Shown here one piece after another: positions 43,776 to 51,489 of a stretch of 64,000 nucleotides of DNA. The notes beneath the pieces were generated by a model, which was not told the origin of the DNA, did not search any database, and was given only the letters and a program-made list of their open reading frames with translations. Origin of the DNA: Fimbriimonadaceae bacterium (GTDB lineage: Bacteria; Armatimonadota; Fimbriimonadia; Fimbriimonadales; Fimbriimonadaceae); assembly GCA_026129685.1 (NCBI GenBank), contig JAHCHO010000013.1, forward strand, positions 47,308-111,307, written 5' to 3'. Both the position numbers and the translations under genes were made by a program. Positions within the stretch are counted from its first letter, which is position 1. The number at the start of each line of letters is the position of its first letter.

Positions 43776-45695
43776 TCAACCCCGCACGAGCAACACCTGA
43801 TCCAGGGCCAGCGTCGCCCCCGATTCGAGGTTGTCGCTCGTCACGATCCGGAAGTACACCGTCCCTTCGTCGTCGCCGTACTTCGCCATCGGTCCCGCGT
43901 CGTAGGTCCGCGTGGTCATCGTCGAAGTCACCGCCCCGGAGCCGAGCGTGACGAACGAACCGTACGGATACGAGGCCGTGGACCAGTCGTAGAGCTGGAC
44001 CTCCTCCGTCCCTGTCGTCGTGCCAATGTAGCGAGATCGAACGACCAGTTTCAACGACTCCGTACCCGGAACCCGCCGAAACGTTCCGTGTACGACGATC
44101 CGATTGTCCCCCCGTCGGGTCACCGTGATGGCGGCGGCGTCGGCCGCGAGCGATTCGCGAAACCCGCCCGTCAGCGATGCCCCGTTCTCGGGCGTCGAAG
44201 CCTCCACAAGCGGCCAACAAGCCCGGTAACCGAGGGGTGGGGTCACGACGGCGACCAGACTTCGACCCACGTAGACCTTGACCGGACCGGTTTCCTCACT
44301 GGCCGCGTCGAGGTAGTTCCGGTAGCGGCCCACGATCCTCGCCGCCCTTCCACGCACCGTCACCGTCGCTTTGCCATCCAGGAACCCACGCCCGTAGATT
44401 CGCGCCGTCCACCGTCCCCGTGGCCCGCCCGGGCCGAACGAGTTGACCCAGCGAACCAACGGCGGTCTGGGTACGGCGGGAGAAAGCCCGAGAAGCCGTT
44501 CCAGCGCAGACCGCGCGTTCGCCAGTCCATAGTTCGAAAACTCGCCATAGGGCGCTTGGTCCAGTAGGGTCGCCGTGTCCTCGATCGCCGTGCGGACCTC
44601 GTTAGGAGTCGCCCCCGGCTTCGCCGAGAACAACAACGCCGCGATGCCCGCAACCTGCGGACACGCCCCGCTCGTCCCTCCAAATCCCGTCGTGTAGCCC
44701 CCGGAGCGCGATGTCGAGCGCAGACTGACCCCCGGCGCTGCGACGTCGACCCAAGAGCCATGGTCCGAGAAGCCCGCCTTTGTGTCGTTCTGGACCGTCG
44801 CCGCCACCGAAAGCACGTTTTCATACGCCCCCGGATAGAACGGGTACACCGTCGAGTCGTTCCCCGCCGCCGCCACCGGAAGAACGCCGTGGGCCGAGCA
44901 GTATTGCAGGGCATCGCGCTCCGCCGGACTCACTTGGTCGGAGTAGAAACTCATCGACAGAACCTTCGCCCCCATGTTCGCCGCGTACAAATACGCCCCG
45001 ATGTTCGCCGAGTCGTAGAAGTACCCGGAGTTGTTCGCCGCTTTGAGCGCCATCACCTTGCAGCGCGGCGCGACTCCCGTCACCCCGAGCGCGTTGTCCT
45101 GGACCGCCGCCACCAACCCGGCACACGCGGTCCCATGGCCGTGGACGTCGTCCGGATCGCCGTCGCCATAGGCGAAGTCGTAGCCGTTAACGTCGTCCAC
45201 GTAGCCGTTGTGGTCGTCGTCGATCCCGTTGCCGGCAATTTCGCCGGGGTTCCGCCACACGTTGGCCGCCAAGTCCTCGTGATCGACCTTCACCCCGGTG
45301 TCGATGACCGCGACGACAACCCCCGAGCGCCCTTTCTCCAGGTCCCAAGCCTCCGGGACGTGCAGGTTTCGGTAGTGCCACATGTCGGGGTACATCGGAT
45401 CGTTCGGATCGTACGCCGGGCGGGCCGCCCGATCGAATCGCACGTCGACAACCCCCGGCAGTCGGGCCAGATGGGCGCGGATCGACGCCAAATCACCCGA
45501 GGAGTTCTCCACGACGACCCACCCGATCTCCGGAAACTCGCGGATCGTCCGCACGTTCGTCAGTTCGAGCGGCGCCCGCTGCCCGGGGGCGACCTTCACG
45601 AGGAGACGCCGGGGGTGGCATTCCTCGCCATCGATCCGAACGGGCCGATCGCCGTAGCCGGCGAACGCAAAGACCGCCACCAGGTATGGGAGCAT
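43776..45695 (-). CDS. S8 family subtilisin-like serine protease, secreted
   Basis: A 639-residue protein. Signal peptide at about 1-15 (LPYLVAVFAFAGYG), then an inhibitor-type propeptide (about 20-90: RRLLVKVAPGQRAPLELTNVRTI…LARLPGVVDVRFDRA). The catalytic domain has D131 in VAVIDTGVKVDHEDL, H187 in HGHGTACAGLVAA and S342 in GGTSGACPQVAGIAALLF, with Asn in AAAGNDS for the oxyanion hole. From about 400 there are about 240 residues of beta-rich modules, one IPT/TIG-like. The ATG at 45695 is chosen for the signal peptide. Divergent from pepV. Confidence 0.94.
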   Translation of the reverse strand: MLPYLVAVFAFAGYGDRPVRIDGEECHPRRLLVKVAPGQRAPLELTNVRTIREFPEIGWVVVENSSGDLASIRAHLARLPGVVDVRFDRAARPAYDPNDPMYPDMWHYRNLHVPEAWDLEKGRSGVVVAVIDTGVKVDHEDLAANVWRNPGEIAGNGIDDDHNGYVDDVNGYDFAYGDGDPDDVHGHGTACAGLVAAVQDNALGVTGVAPRCKVMALKAANNSGYFYDSANIGAYLYAANMGAKVLSMSFYSDQVSPAERDALQYCSAHGVLPVAAAGNDSTVYPFYPGAYENVLSVAATVQNDTKAGFSDHGSWVDVAAPGVSLRSTSRSGGYTTGFGGTSGACPQVAGIAALLFSAKPGATPNEVRTAIEDTATLLDQAPYGEFSNYGLANARSALERLLGLSPAVPRPPLVRWVNSFGPGGPRGRWTARIYGRGFLDGKATVTVRGRAARIVGRYRNYLDAASEETGPVKVYVGRSLVAVVTPPLGYRACWPLVEASTPENGASLTGGFRESLAADAAAITVTRRGDNRIVVHGTFRRVPGTESLKLVVRSRYIGTTTGTEEVQLYDWSTASYPYGSFVTLGSGAVTSTMTTRTYDAGPMAKYGDDEGTVYFRIVTSDNLESGATLALDQVLLVRG

Positions 45696-45704
45696 GGTCT
45701 CTCT

Positions 45705-45755
45705 AGAATAGCCCCTCGACCGCGTCCCAAGCCCGACTGGGACAATGGGTAACCT
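45705..45755. promoter_or_regulatory. Back-to-back -10 elements of the subtilase and pepV
   Basis: TATTCT on the minus strand (45705-45710) ends 9 nt before the subtilase ATG. TAACCT on the plus strand (45750-45755) ends 10 nt before the ATG at 45766. Confidence 0.45.
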
Positions 45756-45765
45756 CAGATTCGCC

Positions 45766-47157
45766 ATGTCCCACCCCGATCTGGACCGCGTCGTCGCCTG
45801 GCTCCGCGAGCACGAACAGGACCTCTTGGACGACTACCGCGCCATGCTGCGCATCCCCTCGATCGAGGCCCCCGCCGAGCCCAACGCCCCGTTTGGATCC
45901 GACAACCGCCGCGCCTTGGATCAAGCGTTGGCCCTCTGCGCCGGGTGGGGGATGCGCACGAAGGACCTTGAGGGCTACGCCGGCTGGGCCGAGTTCGGTG
46001 AAGGCGAACGGCTGGTGGTGTCGCTCGGCCACCTCGACGTGGTTCCCATCGGGCCAGGATGGAAGCACGAGCCCTTCGGAGCCGAAATCGACGGCGGCTA
46101 CGTCTATGCCCGGGGCGCGGTGGACGACAAGGGTCCGACCATGGCGGCGACCTATGCCGCCCGCGCCATCCAGGCGTGTTGCCCCGACCTGCCCGCCCGA
46201 GTACGGCTCGTCTTCGGATGCAACGAGGAATCCGGCTTCAAGTGCGTCGAGCGGTACATGCAGACCGAGGAGGCCCCGACCTATGGGGTCGCCCCGGACT
46301 CCGGATGGCCGCTCTACCACGCGGAGAAGGGCATCGCCAACATCACCGTGCGAGTGCCTTTGCCCAGGGGCGCCTTTGCCCTGACTCATGTCGAGGGCGG
46401 ACAGCGTCCCAACATCGTGATCGACCGGTGCCAAGCCAGGGTCCGTGTGGACCCGAGTGTCCGCGCCGAGGTTGACGGTCGGCTCGCCGACGCCTGGGAC
46501 CGCAACGCGGCCTTCGCCTGGGACGGCGACGAGTTGGTGATCGATGCGATCGGAAAAGCGGCTCATGGCGCGTTCCCCTTTGGCGGCGATTCGGCGGCAA
46601 TCCGCGCGTTTCGCTTCCTCGTCGCCCTCGCCCCCCTCGACGATCAGAAGTTCTACGAAGAGCTGTTCGCGCAGGCTCAGATCGGCGGGGCGGGTCTTGG
46701 GATTTCCGTCAGCGACTCCGTGAGCAAGGACCTGACCTGCAACCTGGGCATCGTCTCAACGATCGACGAGGAAGTCGAACTTCTCTACAACATCCGGTAT
46801 CCGGTGAAGTTCTCGGGAGAACAGATACGCGAAATGTGCGAGGGCGCGCTCGCCGAAACGAAGAGCGGCTTCCGGATGGTCAAGTTCACCGATAGCCCGC
46901 CGCTCTACTTCCCCCTGGACCACCCCCTCGTCCGGACGATCGTCGAGGTCTGCGAAGAAGAGCTCGGCGAGGGCCAGAAGCCCGGCGTCATGGGTGGCGG
47001 CACCTACGCGCGCGCCGTGCCGAACACCGTCAGCATCGGCACCGGCTGGGAAGGCGATGGCCCCGCCCATGAGAACGACGAGCGGCTCAAGATCGACCAC
47101 CTGCACAAGATGAGCCGGATCTACGCTCACATCCTCTTGCGACTGGCCACCGAGTAG
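45766..47157 (+). CDS. M20 family dipeptidase (PepV-like)
   Basis: A 463-residue zinc peptidase. Metal ligands lie in VVSLGHLDVVPIG (His at about 87), ARGAVDDKGPTMAA (Asp at about 120) and FGCNEESGFKCVE (catalytic Glu-Glu at about 155). A lid domain follows at about 190-350. The C-terminal GGGTYARAVPNTVSIGTGWEGDGPAHENDE supplies the last His. The length and GGGTYAR fit the PepV/SapR dipeptidase group rather than ArgE/DapE. The ATG at 45766 is preferred because the -10 box lies between it and an upstream ATG at 45745. Cytosolic, role in peptide use. Confidence 0.9.
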   Translation: MSHPDLDRVVAWLREHEQDLLDDYRAMLRIPSIEAPAEPNAPFGSDNRRALDQALALCAGWGMRTKDLEGYAGWAEFGEGERLVVSLGHLDVVPIGPGWKHEPFGAEIDGGYVYARGAVDDKGPTMAATYAARAIQACCPDLPARVRLVFGCNEESGFKCVERYMQTEEAPTYGVAPDSGWPLYHAEKGIANITVRVPLPRGAFALTHVEGGQRPNIVIDRCQARVRVDPSVRAEVDGRLADAWDRNAAFAWDGDELVIDAIGKAAHGAFPFGGDSAAIRAFRFLVALAPLDDQKFYEELFAQAQIGGAGLGISVSDSVSKDLTCNLGIVSTIDEEVELLYNIRYPVKFSGEQIREMCEGALAETKSGFRMVKFTDSPPLYFPLDHPLVRTIVEVCEEELGEGQKPGVMGGGTYARAVPNTVSIGTGWEGDGPAHENDERLKIDHLHKMSRIYAHILLRLATE

Positions 47158-47189
47158 CCGGGCGCGGGGCGAAAAGCGGTCGGAGCGGC

Positions 47190-47195
47190 CATAAT
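47190..47195 (+). promoter_or_regulatory. -10 element of the E2 gene
   Basis: CATAAT ends 9 nt before the ATG at 47205; AAGGGG lies in between, so an SD is possible here. Confidence 0.4.
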
Positions 47196-47204
47196 CAAGG
47201 GGAT

Positions 47205-48461
47205 ATGGCCGTCGAGATTCTTATGCCCGAACTGGGCGAATCGGTTCACGAAGGCACCGTGAGCCGATGGCTCAAGAAGGTGGGCGACTTCGTCAAGGAA
47301 GACGAACCGGTCGTGGAGATCATGACCGACAAGGTGAACACGGAGTTACCCTCTCCCGCGAGCGGGTATCTCGTGCGCATCCTGATCCCGGAAGGCGACC
47401 CGGTCGAGGTTTTCAAAGCGATGGGGATCATCGACGACGCCATGCCCGCCGATGGGGCTCCCGCACCGAACGGCGCCACCCCGAAGGAGGCCCCGCCCGT
47501 CGTGCCGAAGACCGCGCCCGCCCCCGAAACACCGGCCGAGCCTGTCGAGCCGGGTCGGCGCTGGTACTCCCCGGTCGTGATTTCGATGGCCAAGGCAAAG
47601 GGCGTGACCGAGGCGGAACTGGCCTCCGTCGTCGGCTCGGGTTCGGGCGGTCGCGTCACGAAGAAGGACCTCGAGAGCTACCTCGCTTCCGGTCGTAAGC
47701 CGGGTGCCCCCGCCGCGCGGCGTTTCGACGCCCCTCCGGTCGCCCCCACCGTCGTCGGTCCGGACCAGGAACTGGTGCCGCTCGTCGGCATGCGCAAGAT
47801 GATCGCCGAGGCGATGGTGCGCAGTGCCGCCGTCCCGACCGTTTCGACGACGGTTCAAATCGACGTGTCCCGCATGGTCGAGTTCCGGGAGAAGAACAAG
47901 GAGGGCTTCCAGCAGGCGTACGGCGTCAAGCTGACCTACACGCCCTTCTTCATCAAGGCGGTCACCGAGGCGCTTCAGGAGTTCCCGCTCGTCAACGCGA
48001 GCCTCCAGCCGGACAACAAGATCCTCAAGAACCGTGGCGTCCATATGGGGGTGGCGGTATCGCTCGGCAAAGCGGGCGATGAAGGTCTCATCGTCCCCGT
48101 CATTCGCGACTGTCACGCCAAGTCCATCGTGCAGATCGCTCGGGATCTCGAAGACATCGCCAAGCGCGCCCGCGCGAACGCCCTTGAGCTCGCCGACGTT
48201 CAGGGCGGCACCTTTACCCTCACCAACCCTGGCTCCTACGGCGCCCTCTTCGGAACCCCGATGATCAACGCGCCTCAGGCCGGAATCCTCGGAACGTACG
48301 GCATCCAGAAGGTGCCCTTGATCGTGAACGACATGATCGCGATCCGCTCGGTCATGTACGTCGTCCTCACCTATGACCATCGCCTGGTGGACGGCCTGCT
48401 CGCGGGCCGCTTCCTGCAGTCGATTAGGCTGAAACTGGAAGGATTCGATTTCCTCAAGTAA
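47205..48461 (+). CDS. 2-oxoacid dehydrogenase E2 component (dihydrolipoamide acyltransferase)
   Basis: A 418-residue protein. The lipoyl domain (about 1-76) has the lipoylated Lys43 in EIMTDKVNTE. A Pro/Ala linker leads to the E3/E1-binding domain at about 117-153 (YSPVVISMAKAKGVTEAELASVVGSGSGGRVTKKDLESYL). The catalytic domain (about 185-418) ends with the active-site motif YDHRLVDG. The linker sequence and METDKV-type lipoyl site fit branched-chain or 2-oxoglutarate types as well as pyruvate, so the substrate is undecided. No E1 or E3 gene is adjacent. Confidence 0.93.
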   Translation: MAVEILMPELGESVHEGTVSRWLKKVGDFVKEDEPVVEIMTDKVNTELPSPASGYLVRILIPEGDPVEVFKAMGIIDDAMPADGAPAPNGATPKEAPPVVPKTAPAPETPAEPVEPGRRWYSPVVISMAKAKGVTEAELASVVGSGSGGRVTKKDLESYLASGRKPGAPAARRFDAPPVAPTVVGPDQELVPLVGMRKMIAEAMVRSAAVPTVSTTVQIDVSRMVEFREKNKEGFQQAYGVKLTYTPFFIKAVTEALQEFPLVNASLQPDNKILKNRGVHMGVAVSLGKAGDEGLIVPVIRDCHAKSIVQIARDLEDIAKRARANALELADVQGGTFTLTNPGSYGALFGTPMINAPQAGILGTYGIQKVPLIVNDMIAIRSVMYVVLTYDHRLVDGLLAGRFLQSIRLKLEGFDFLK

Positions 48462-48554
48462 CCGCCTCGGTACCGATCCGGAAGTGGTGGCGGACCGAGT
48501 CCCGCACGGCCAACCCGTCGTTCGAGCGATGCCTGGCCCGCGCGCCGTCCTCGG

Positions 48555-49223
48555 ATGAAAGCGATGCGCGACCGACTGCGTGCTGTCCGAGAAGCGATCG
48601 CGCGCAGCTGCGACGCCGTCGGTCGGGACCCGGCGGGCGTGACCCTCGTTGCCGTTTCCAAGACCTTTCCTGCCGACGCTATCCGAGAGGCTTACGACCT
48701 CGGCGTTCGCGATTTTGGCGAGAACCGACTTCCCGAAGCGCAGGACAAAATCGACCGGCTGCCTCGCGACCTGGTGTCCGATTGCACGTGGCACTTTATC
48801 GGGAAACTCCAGTCGAGAAAGGTCCGCGCCGCCGCCGAGCTGTTCGACGTGTTTCACACCCTCGAGAGCGATAGCCAACTGCGGGAATTCGCGAAACTGG
48901 AGCGCAAGCGGGACGCCCTTGTCGAGGTCAACATCGCCGAGGAGCCGCAGAAGGCCGGGGTCCTCCCTTGGGACCTTGACGAATTCCTCGCACAGGCCCT
49001 ATACTGCGAACGGGTCCGGGTTCGCGGTCTGATGGCGATGGGACCGGCGCTCGACGATGAAGAGGCGATGCGACCTTTCTTCAGGCGACTTCGTCTCCTA
49101 AGTGAGCGTCTTTCCGAAGGAGCTTGGCTCAGCATGGGCATGAGTTCCGATTTCGGGGCGGCGATCCAAGAAGGATCGACGCACGTTCGCATCGGGTCCG
49201 CGTTGTTCGGAGAACGACGATGA
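48555..49223 (+). CDS. YggS family PLP homeostasis protein
   Basis: A 222-residue PLP-binding TIM-barrel protein. VAVSKTFPADAIREAYDLGVRDFGENRLPEAQDKI carries the PLP lysine K36. WHFIGKLQSRKVR and LSMGMSSDFGAAIQEGSTHVRIGSALFGER are hallmark motifs. It buffers free pyridoxal phosphate; no enzymatic activity is known for the family. It is followed by sepF after 27 nt, the arrangement seen in many Gram-positive, cyanobacterial and related genomes (ylmE-ylmF). An internal ATG at 48564 is an alternative start. Confidence 0.95.
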   Translation: MKAMRDRLRAVREAIARSCDAVGRDPAGVTLVAVSKTFPADAIREAYDLGVRDFGENRLPEAQDKIDRLPRDLVSDCTWHFIGKLQSRKVRAAAELFDVFHTLESDSQLREFAKLERKRDALVEVNIAEEPQKAGVLPWDLDEFLAQALYCERVRVRGLMAMGPALDDEEAMRPFFRRLRLLSERLSEGAWLSMGMSSDFGAAIQEGSTHVRIGSALFGERR

Positions 49224-49250
49224 CCCAAAACACGGAGGTTAGCCGACATC

Positions 49251-49661
49251 ATGGAAGAACAGGAACTGCAGGATCGCCCGGGCTTTTTCAAGCGAGTCAC
49301 CGGGATGTTCGCCGGACGCGATGCCGTCGAGGATGACGAGACGACCGAGATCCAGCCCCCCCAGCGCACCATCCTCAAGCCCAGCTACCAGTACCACGTC
49401 ACCATTCGGAAGGGCATCCAGTCCTTCGACGAGGCGCTTCAAGCGGGAGCGGGCATCAAGCGAGGCGAACAACAGATTCTGAACCTCGCGGACACCGAAC
49501 CCGGGTTGCGACGGCAGATCAAGGACTTCCTCGCCGGCGTCAACTTCGCCCAAGAAGGAACGTGGCAGGAGATCGGGCAAGACGTGTACATCCTCGCGCC
49601 CGCTTCTGCGTTCGTCGAGGTCGTGCCGAGTACGCCCGCGTCGCTCGCCCGGAACAACTGA
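49251..49661 (+). CDS. sepF: Cell division protein SepF
   Basis: A 136-residue protein. The N-terminal amphipathic segment (RPGFFKRVTGMFAGRD) is expected to bind membrane. An acidic linker leads to the SepF core at about 47-120 (YHVTIRKGIQSFDEALQAGAGIKRGEQQILNLADTEPGLRRQIKDFLAGVNFAQEGTWQEIGQDVYILAP), which matches the family order of strands and the LN-L and FL-G motifs. It tethers FtsZ to the membrane. Its place behind yggS supports the call. A strong hairpin terminator follows. Confidence 0.9.
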   Translation: MEEQELQDRPGFFKRVTGMFAGRDAVEDDETTEIQPPQRTILKPSYQYHVTIRKGIQSFDEALQAGAGIKRGEQQILNLADTEPGLRRQIKDFLAGVNFAQEGTWQEIGQDVYILAPASAFVEVVPSTPASLARNN

Positions 49662-49678
49662 TCGACGTCCACGATTTG

Positions 49679-49705
49679 CCCGAGGGATGGGCCCCATCCC
49701 TCGGG
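49679..49705. terminator. Hairpin terminator between sepF and the convergent hypothetical gene
   Basis: CCCGAGGGATGG (49679-49690) and CCATCCCTCGGG (49694-49705) pair perfectly around GCC. It lies 17 nt after the sepF stop and directly abuts the convergent gene's stop. No long T-run on either side. Confidence 0.75.
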
Positions 49706-50089
49706 TCACATTGCGCGGCGTTTCAAGAACTCCCAGGCTCCCGGCCGGACCGATCGGTCCCCCGATCCCTCCGTCCAGACTCCATATCCGTAACCGATCC
49801 GCACCCAGGACTCGGTTCCGTCGGTGCGCTCGAAGAGCACGTCCGCCGCGTATCTCCATCCGCTTGGCTTGCTTCCAGGACGAGACACGCCCAGAGACGG
49901 AAAGTACGAGGCGAGCCGGTCCGCGTCGTCGCCCGTCAGCACCAGTCGCATCGGTGGCTTGATCAGGCGACCCCCTCCGTCGACATAGAGCGTCGCGAAG
50001 GCCCTCTCCATCGTTACCGGCTTTGGCGACGCACCGAATCCGAACAAGGCACCGGAGATCGCGATAAGGAATGAGTTGAAGTCGGCCAT
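49706..50089 (-). CDS. Hypothetical protein with hydrophobic N-terminus
   Basis: A 127-residue protein. The N-terminus (FNSFLIAISGALFGFGASPK) could be a signal peptide or anchor. The remainder is a small domain with strands and conserved-looking turns (GGGRLIKPPMRLVLTGDDADRLASYFPSLG; WRYAADVLFERTDGTESWVRIGYGYGVW). No family recognised. Composition is balanced and unlike the shadow frames, so it is probably real. It faces the sepF terminator at its 3' end. Confidence 0.6.
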   Translation of the reverse strand: MADFNSFLIAISGALFGFGASPKPVTMERAFATLYVDGGGRLIKPPMRLVLTGDDADRLASYFPSLGVSRPGSKPSGWRYAADVLFERTDGTESWVRIGYGYGVWTEGSGDRSVRPGAWEFLKRRAM

Positions 50090-50236
50090 GGTCGCACGTC
50101 GCTCTTGTTGGTTACTACCGGGTAGAACGACGGAACGGTTCCAAGGTTCGTCGGCGCGCCACGAGTCTCCCTATCCTCCCGAAAGGATCGCAGAAGACGT
50201 CCGTCGAATCGAAGGCATGATCGAGGTGTCAAGAGC

Positions 50237-50707
50237 ATGCGTTATTACGTGACCGGTGACGACGGACAACGCTACGGCCCCGCCGATGTCCCAACCCTGA
50301 ATGCCTGGGCGAGAGAAGGCCGCCTCGTCGCCACCACGAGGCTCGTCGAAGAGGGCACCGAGCGCTCGGTCTTCGCCGCCGAAGTGCCCGGGCTGAGCTT
50401 CGGCGCGCCAAGCGAGTTCCGCACTCCCCCGACGGGCGGCCCCACCTACCAGACCGCACCCTCCGGCACCGTCGACAACCACCTCGTCAAATCCATCCTG
50501 GTCACCCTTTGCTGTTGCCTTCCCCTTGGCATCGCCGCGATCGTGTTCAGTTCCCAGGTGAATCCCCTCGTCCAGTCCGGCCGGTACGCGGAGGCGCAGG
50601 AGAAAGCCGCGCAAGCGGACAAATGGGCCAACTGGGGCATCGGCCTGGGCATCGTCACCAACCTCGTCTGGCTTGCTGCGAACTTCGCGACGCTGGGCCT
50701 TCGCTAA
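50237..50707 (+). CDS. GYF_2 domain plus dispanin/CD225-like membrane protein
   Basis: A 156-residue protein. The N-terminal GYF_2 domain is at about 1-52 (RYYVTGDDGQRYGPADVPTLNAWAREGRLVATTRLVEEGTERSVFAAEVPGL). A short Pro-rich linker follows. From about 77 a two-span region has the CD225 pattern: VDNHLVKSILVTLCCCLPLGIAAIVFSSQVNPLVQSGRYAEAQEKAAQADKWANWGIGLGIVTNLVW, including the CCC-P-G and A-x-A-x-K/R-A motifs. The membrane cysteines may be palmitoylated or buried. First of three small membrane-protein genes packed with a 6-nt gap and a 1-nt overlap. Confidence 0.85.
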   Translation: MRYYVTGDDGQRYGPADVPTLNAWAREGRLVATTRLVEEGTERSVFAAEVPGLSFGAPSEFRTPPTGGPTYQTAPSGTVDNHLVKSILVTLCCCLPLGIAAIVFSSQVNPLVQSGRYAEAQEKAAQADKWANWGIGLGIVTNLVWLAANFATLGLR

Positions 50708-50713
50708 CGAGCC

Positions 50714-51118
50714 GTGTGCGCGCGCCCCCGGTCATCGGCTTGGGTCCCACTGGCTCTGGGCGCCGTCGGTGCCTGGTTGGTCTTGGGTTTGGTCGCGCCG
50801 GGGCGCTTCCCGATGCCAAAGTGCGCGTTCCACGAACTGACCGGGCTCTACTGTCCTGGTTGCGGTGGCACCCGGGCGATGCGCGCCCTACTGAGCGCCG
50901 ACGTCGCCGGCTCGCTTCACCAGAACGCGCTGCTGCCCCTGGCCCTCCTCGCCGCCGCCACCGCCACGGTCCGTATCATCGATGCCCTACGGCAGCGCAA
51001 GCCTGTTTCGTGGCACGTCTCGGGCGGGGCGGGACGGGTGATCGCGATCGTCGTGATCGCTTACGCCGTCCTCCGCAACGTGCCTCTCCCGCTCTTCGAC
51101 GCGTGGAGGCCGACCTGA
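50714..51118 (+). CDS. DUF2752 family membrane protein
   Basis: A 134-residue protein starting at GTG 50714. Three membrane spans (about 10-30, 70-90 and 105-125). The DUF2752 signature KCAFHELTGLYCPGCGGTRAMRALL lies at about 36-60, with the CPGCGGTR motif. The function is unknown; DUF2752 genes are often found near TM2/dispanin-type genes, as here. Coupled to the next gene (TGATG). Confidence 0.87.
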   Translation: MCARPRSSAWVPLALGAVGAWLVLGLVAPGRFPMPKCAFHELTGLYCPGCGGTRAMRALLSADVAGSLHQNALLPLALLAAATATVRIIDALRQRKPVSWHVSGGAGRVIAIVVIAYAVLRNVPLPLFDAWRPT

Positions 51119-51489
51119 TGGCCCACGATCCCAACGAAGGCTGGAAACCACCCGTTCCCCCACCCATCATCACGAACCACGAAGACCTCGCTCGGCCCTG
51201 GCACCAAGACGAGGACATGGTCGTGAACCTCTTGCTCGTCTCTACGGTCAAGGACCCGGAGGTGCGGTGGGCATCCGGCCTTGCCATCGCCGCCATCGTC
51301 TTGGGCCCTTTTGCCGCCATCCCGGGTGCGGCGCTCGCCATCCGGGCCTTCCGCCGAATCGGCGTGCCGCAGACGAAGCAACAGCGCATCGACCGCATGC
51401 ACGCGAGGATTGCCCTCATCGCCGCCATCGTCTTCGGAACCCTCTGGCTCATCCTGGCCGGATGCATCGCCTTCGCTTCACGGCTTTAG
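51118..51489 (+). CDS. Small two-span membrane protein
   Basis: A 123-residue protein with a Pro-rich hydrophilic N-terminus (GWKPPVPPPIITNHEDLARPWHQDEDM) and two spans (about 55-80 SGLAIAAIVLGPFAAIPGAALAIRAF and 97-120 RIALIAAIVFGTLWLILAGCIAF). This layout resembles DUF4190/TM2-like proteins. Third gene of the GYF_2-DUF2752 group; its stop interlocks with convergent ftsK (TTAG). Function unknown. Confidence 0.72.
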   Translation: MAHDPNEGWKPPVPPPIITNHEDLARPWHQDEDMVVNLLLVSTVKDPEVRWASGLAIAAIVLGPFAAIPGAALAIRAFRRIGVPQTKQQRIDRMHARIALIAAIVFGTLWLILAGCIAFASRL

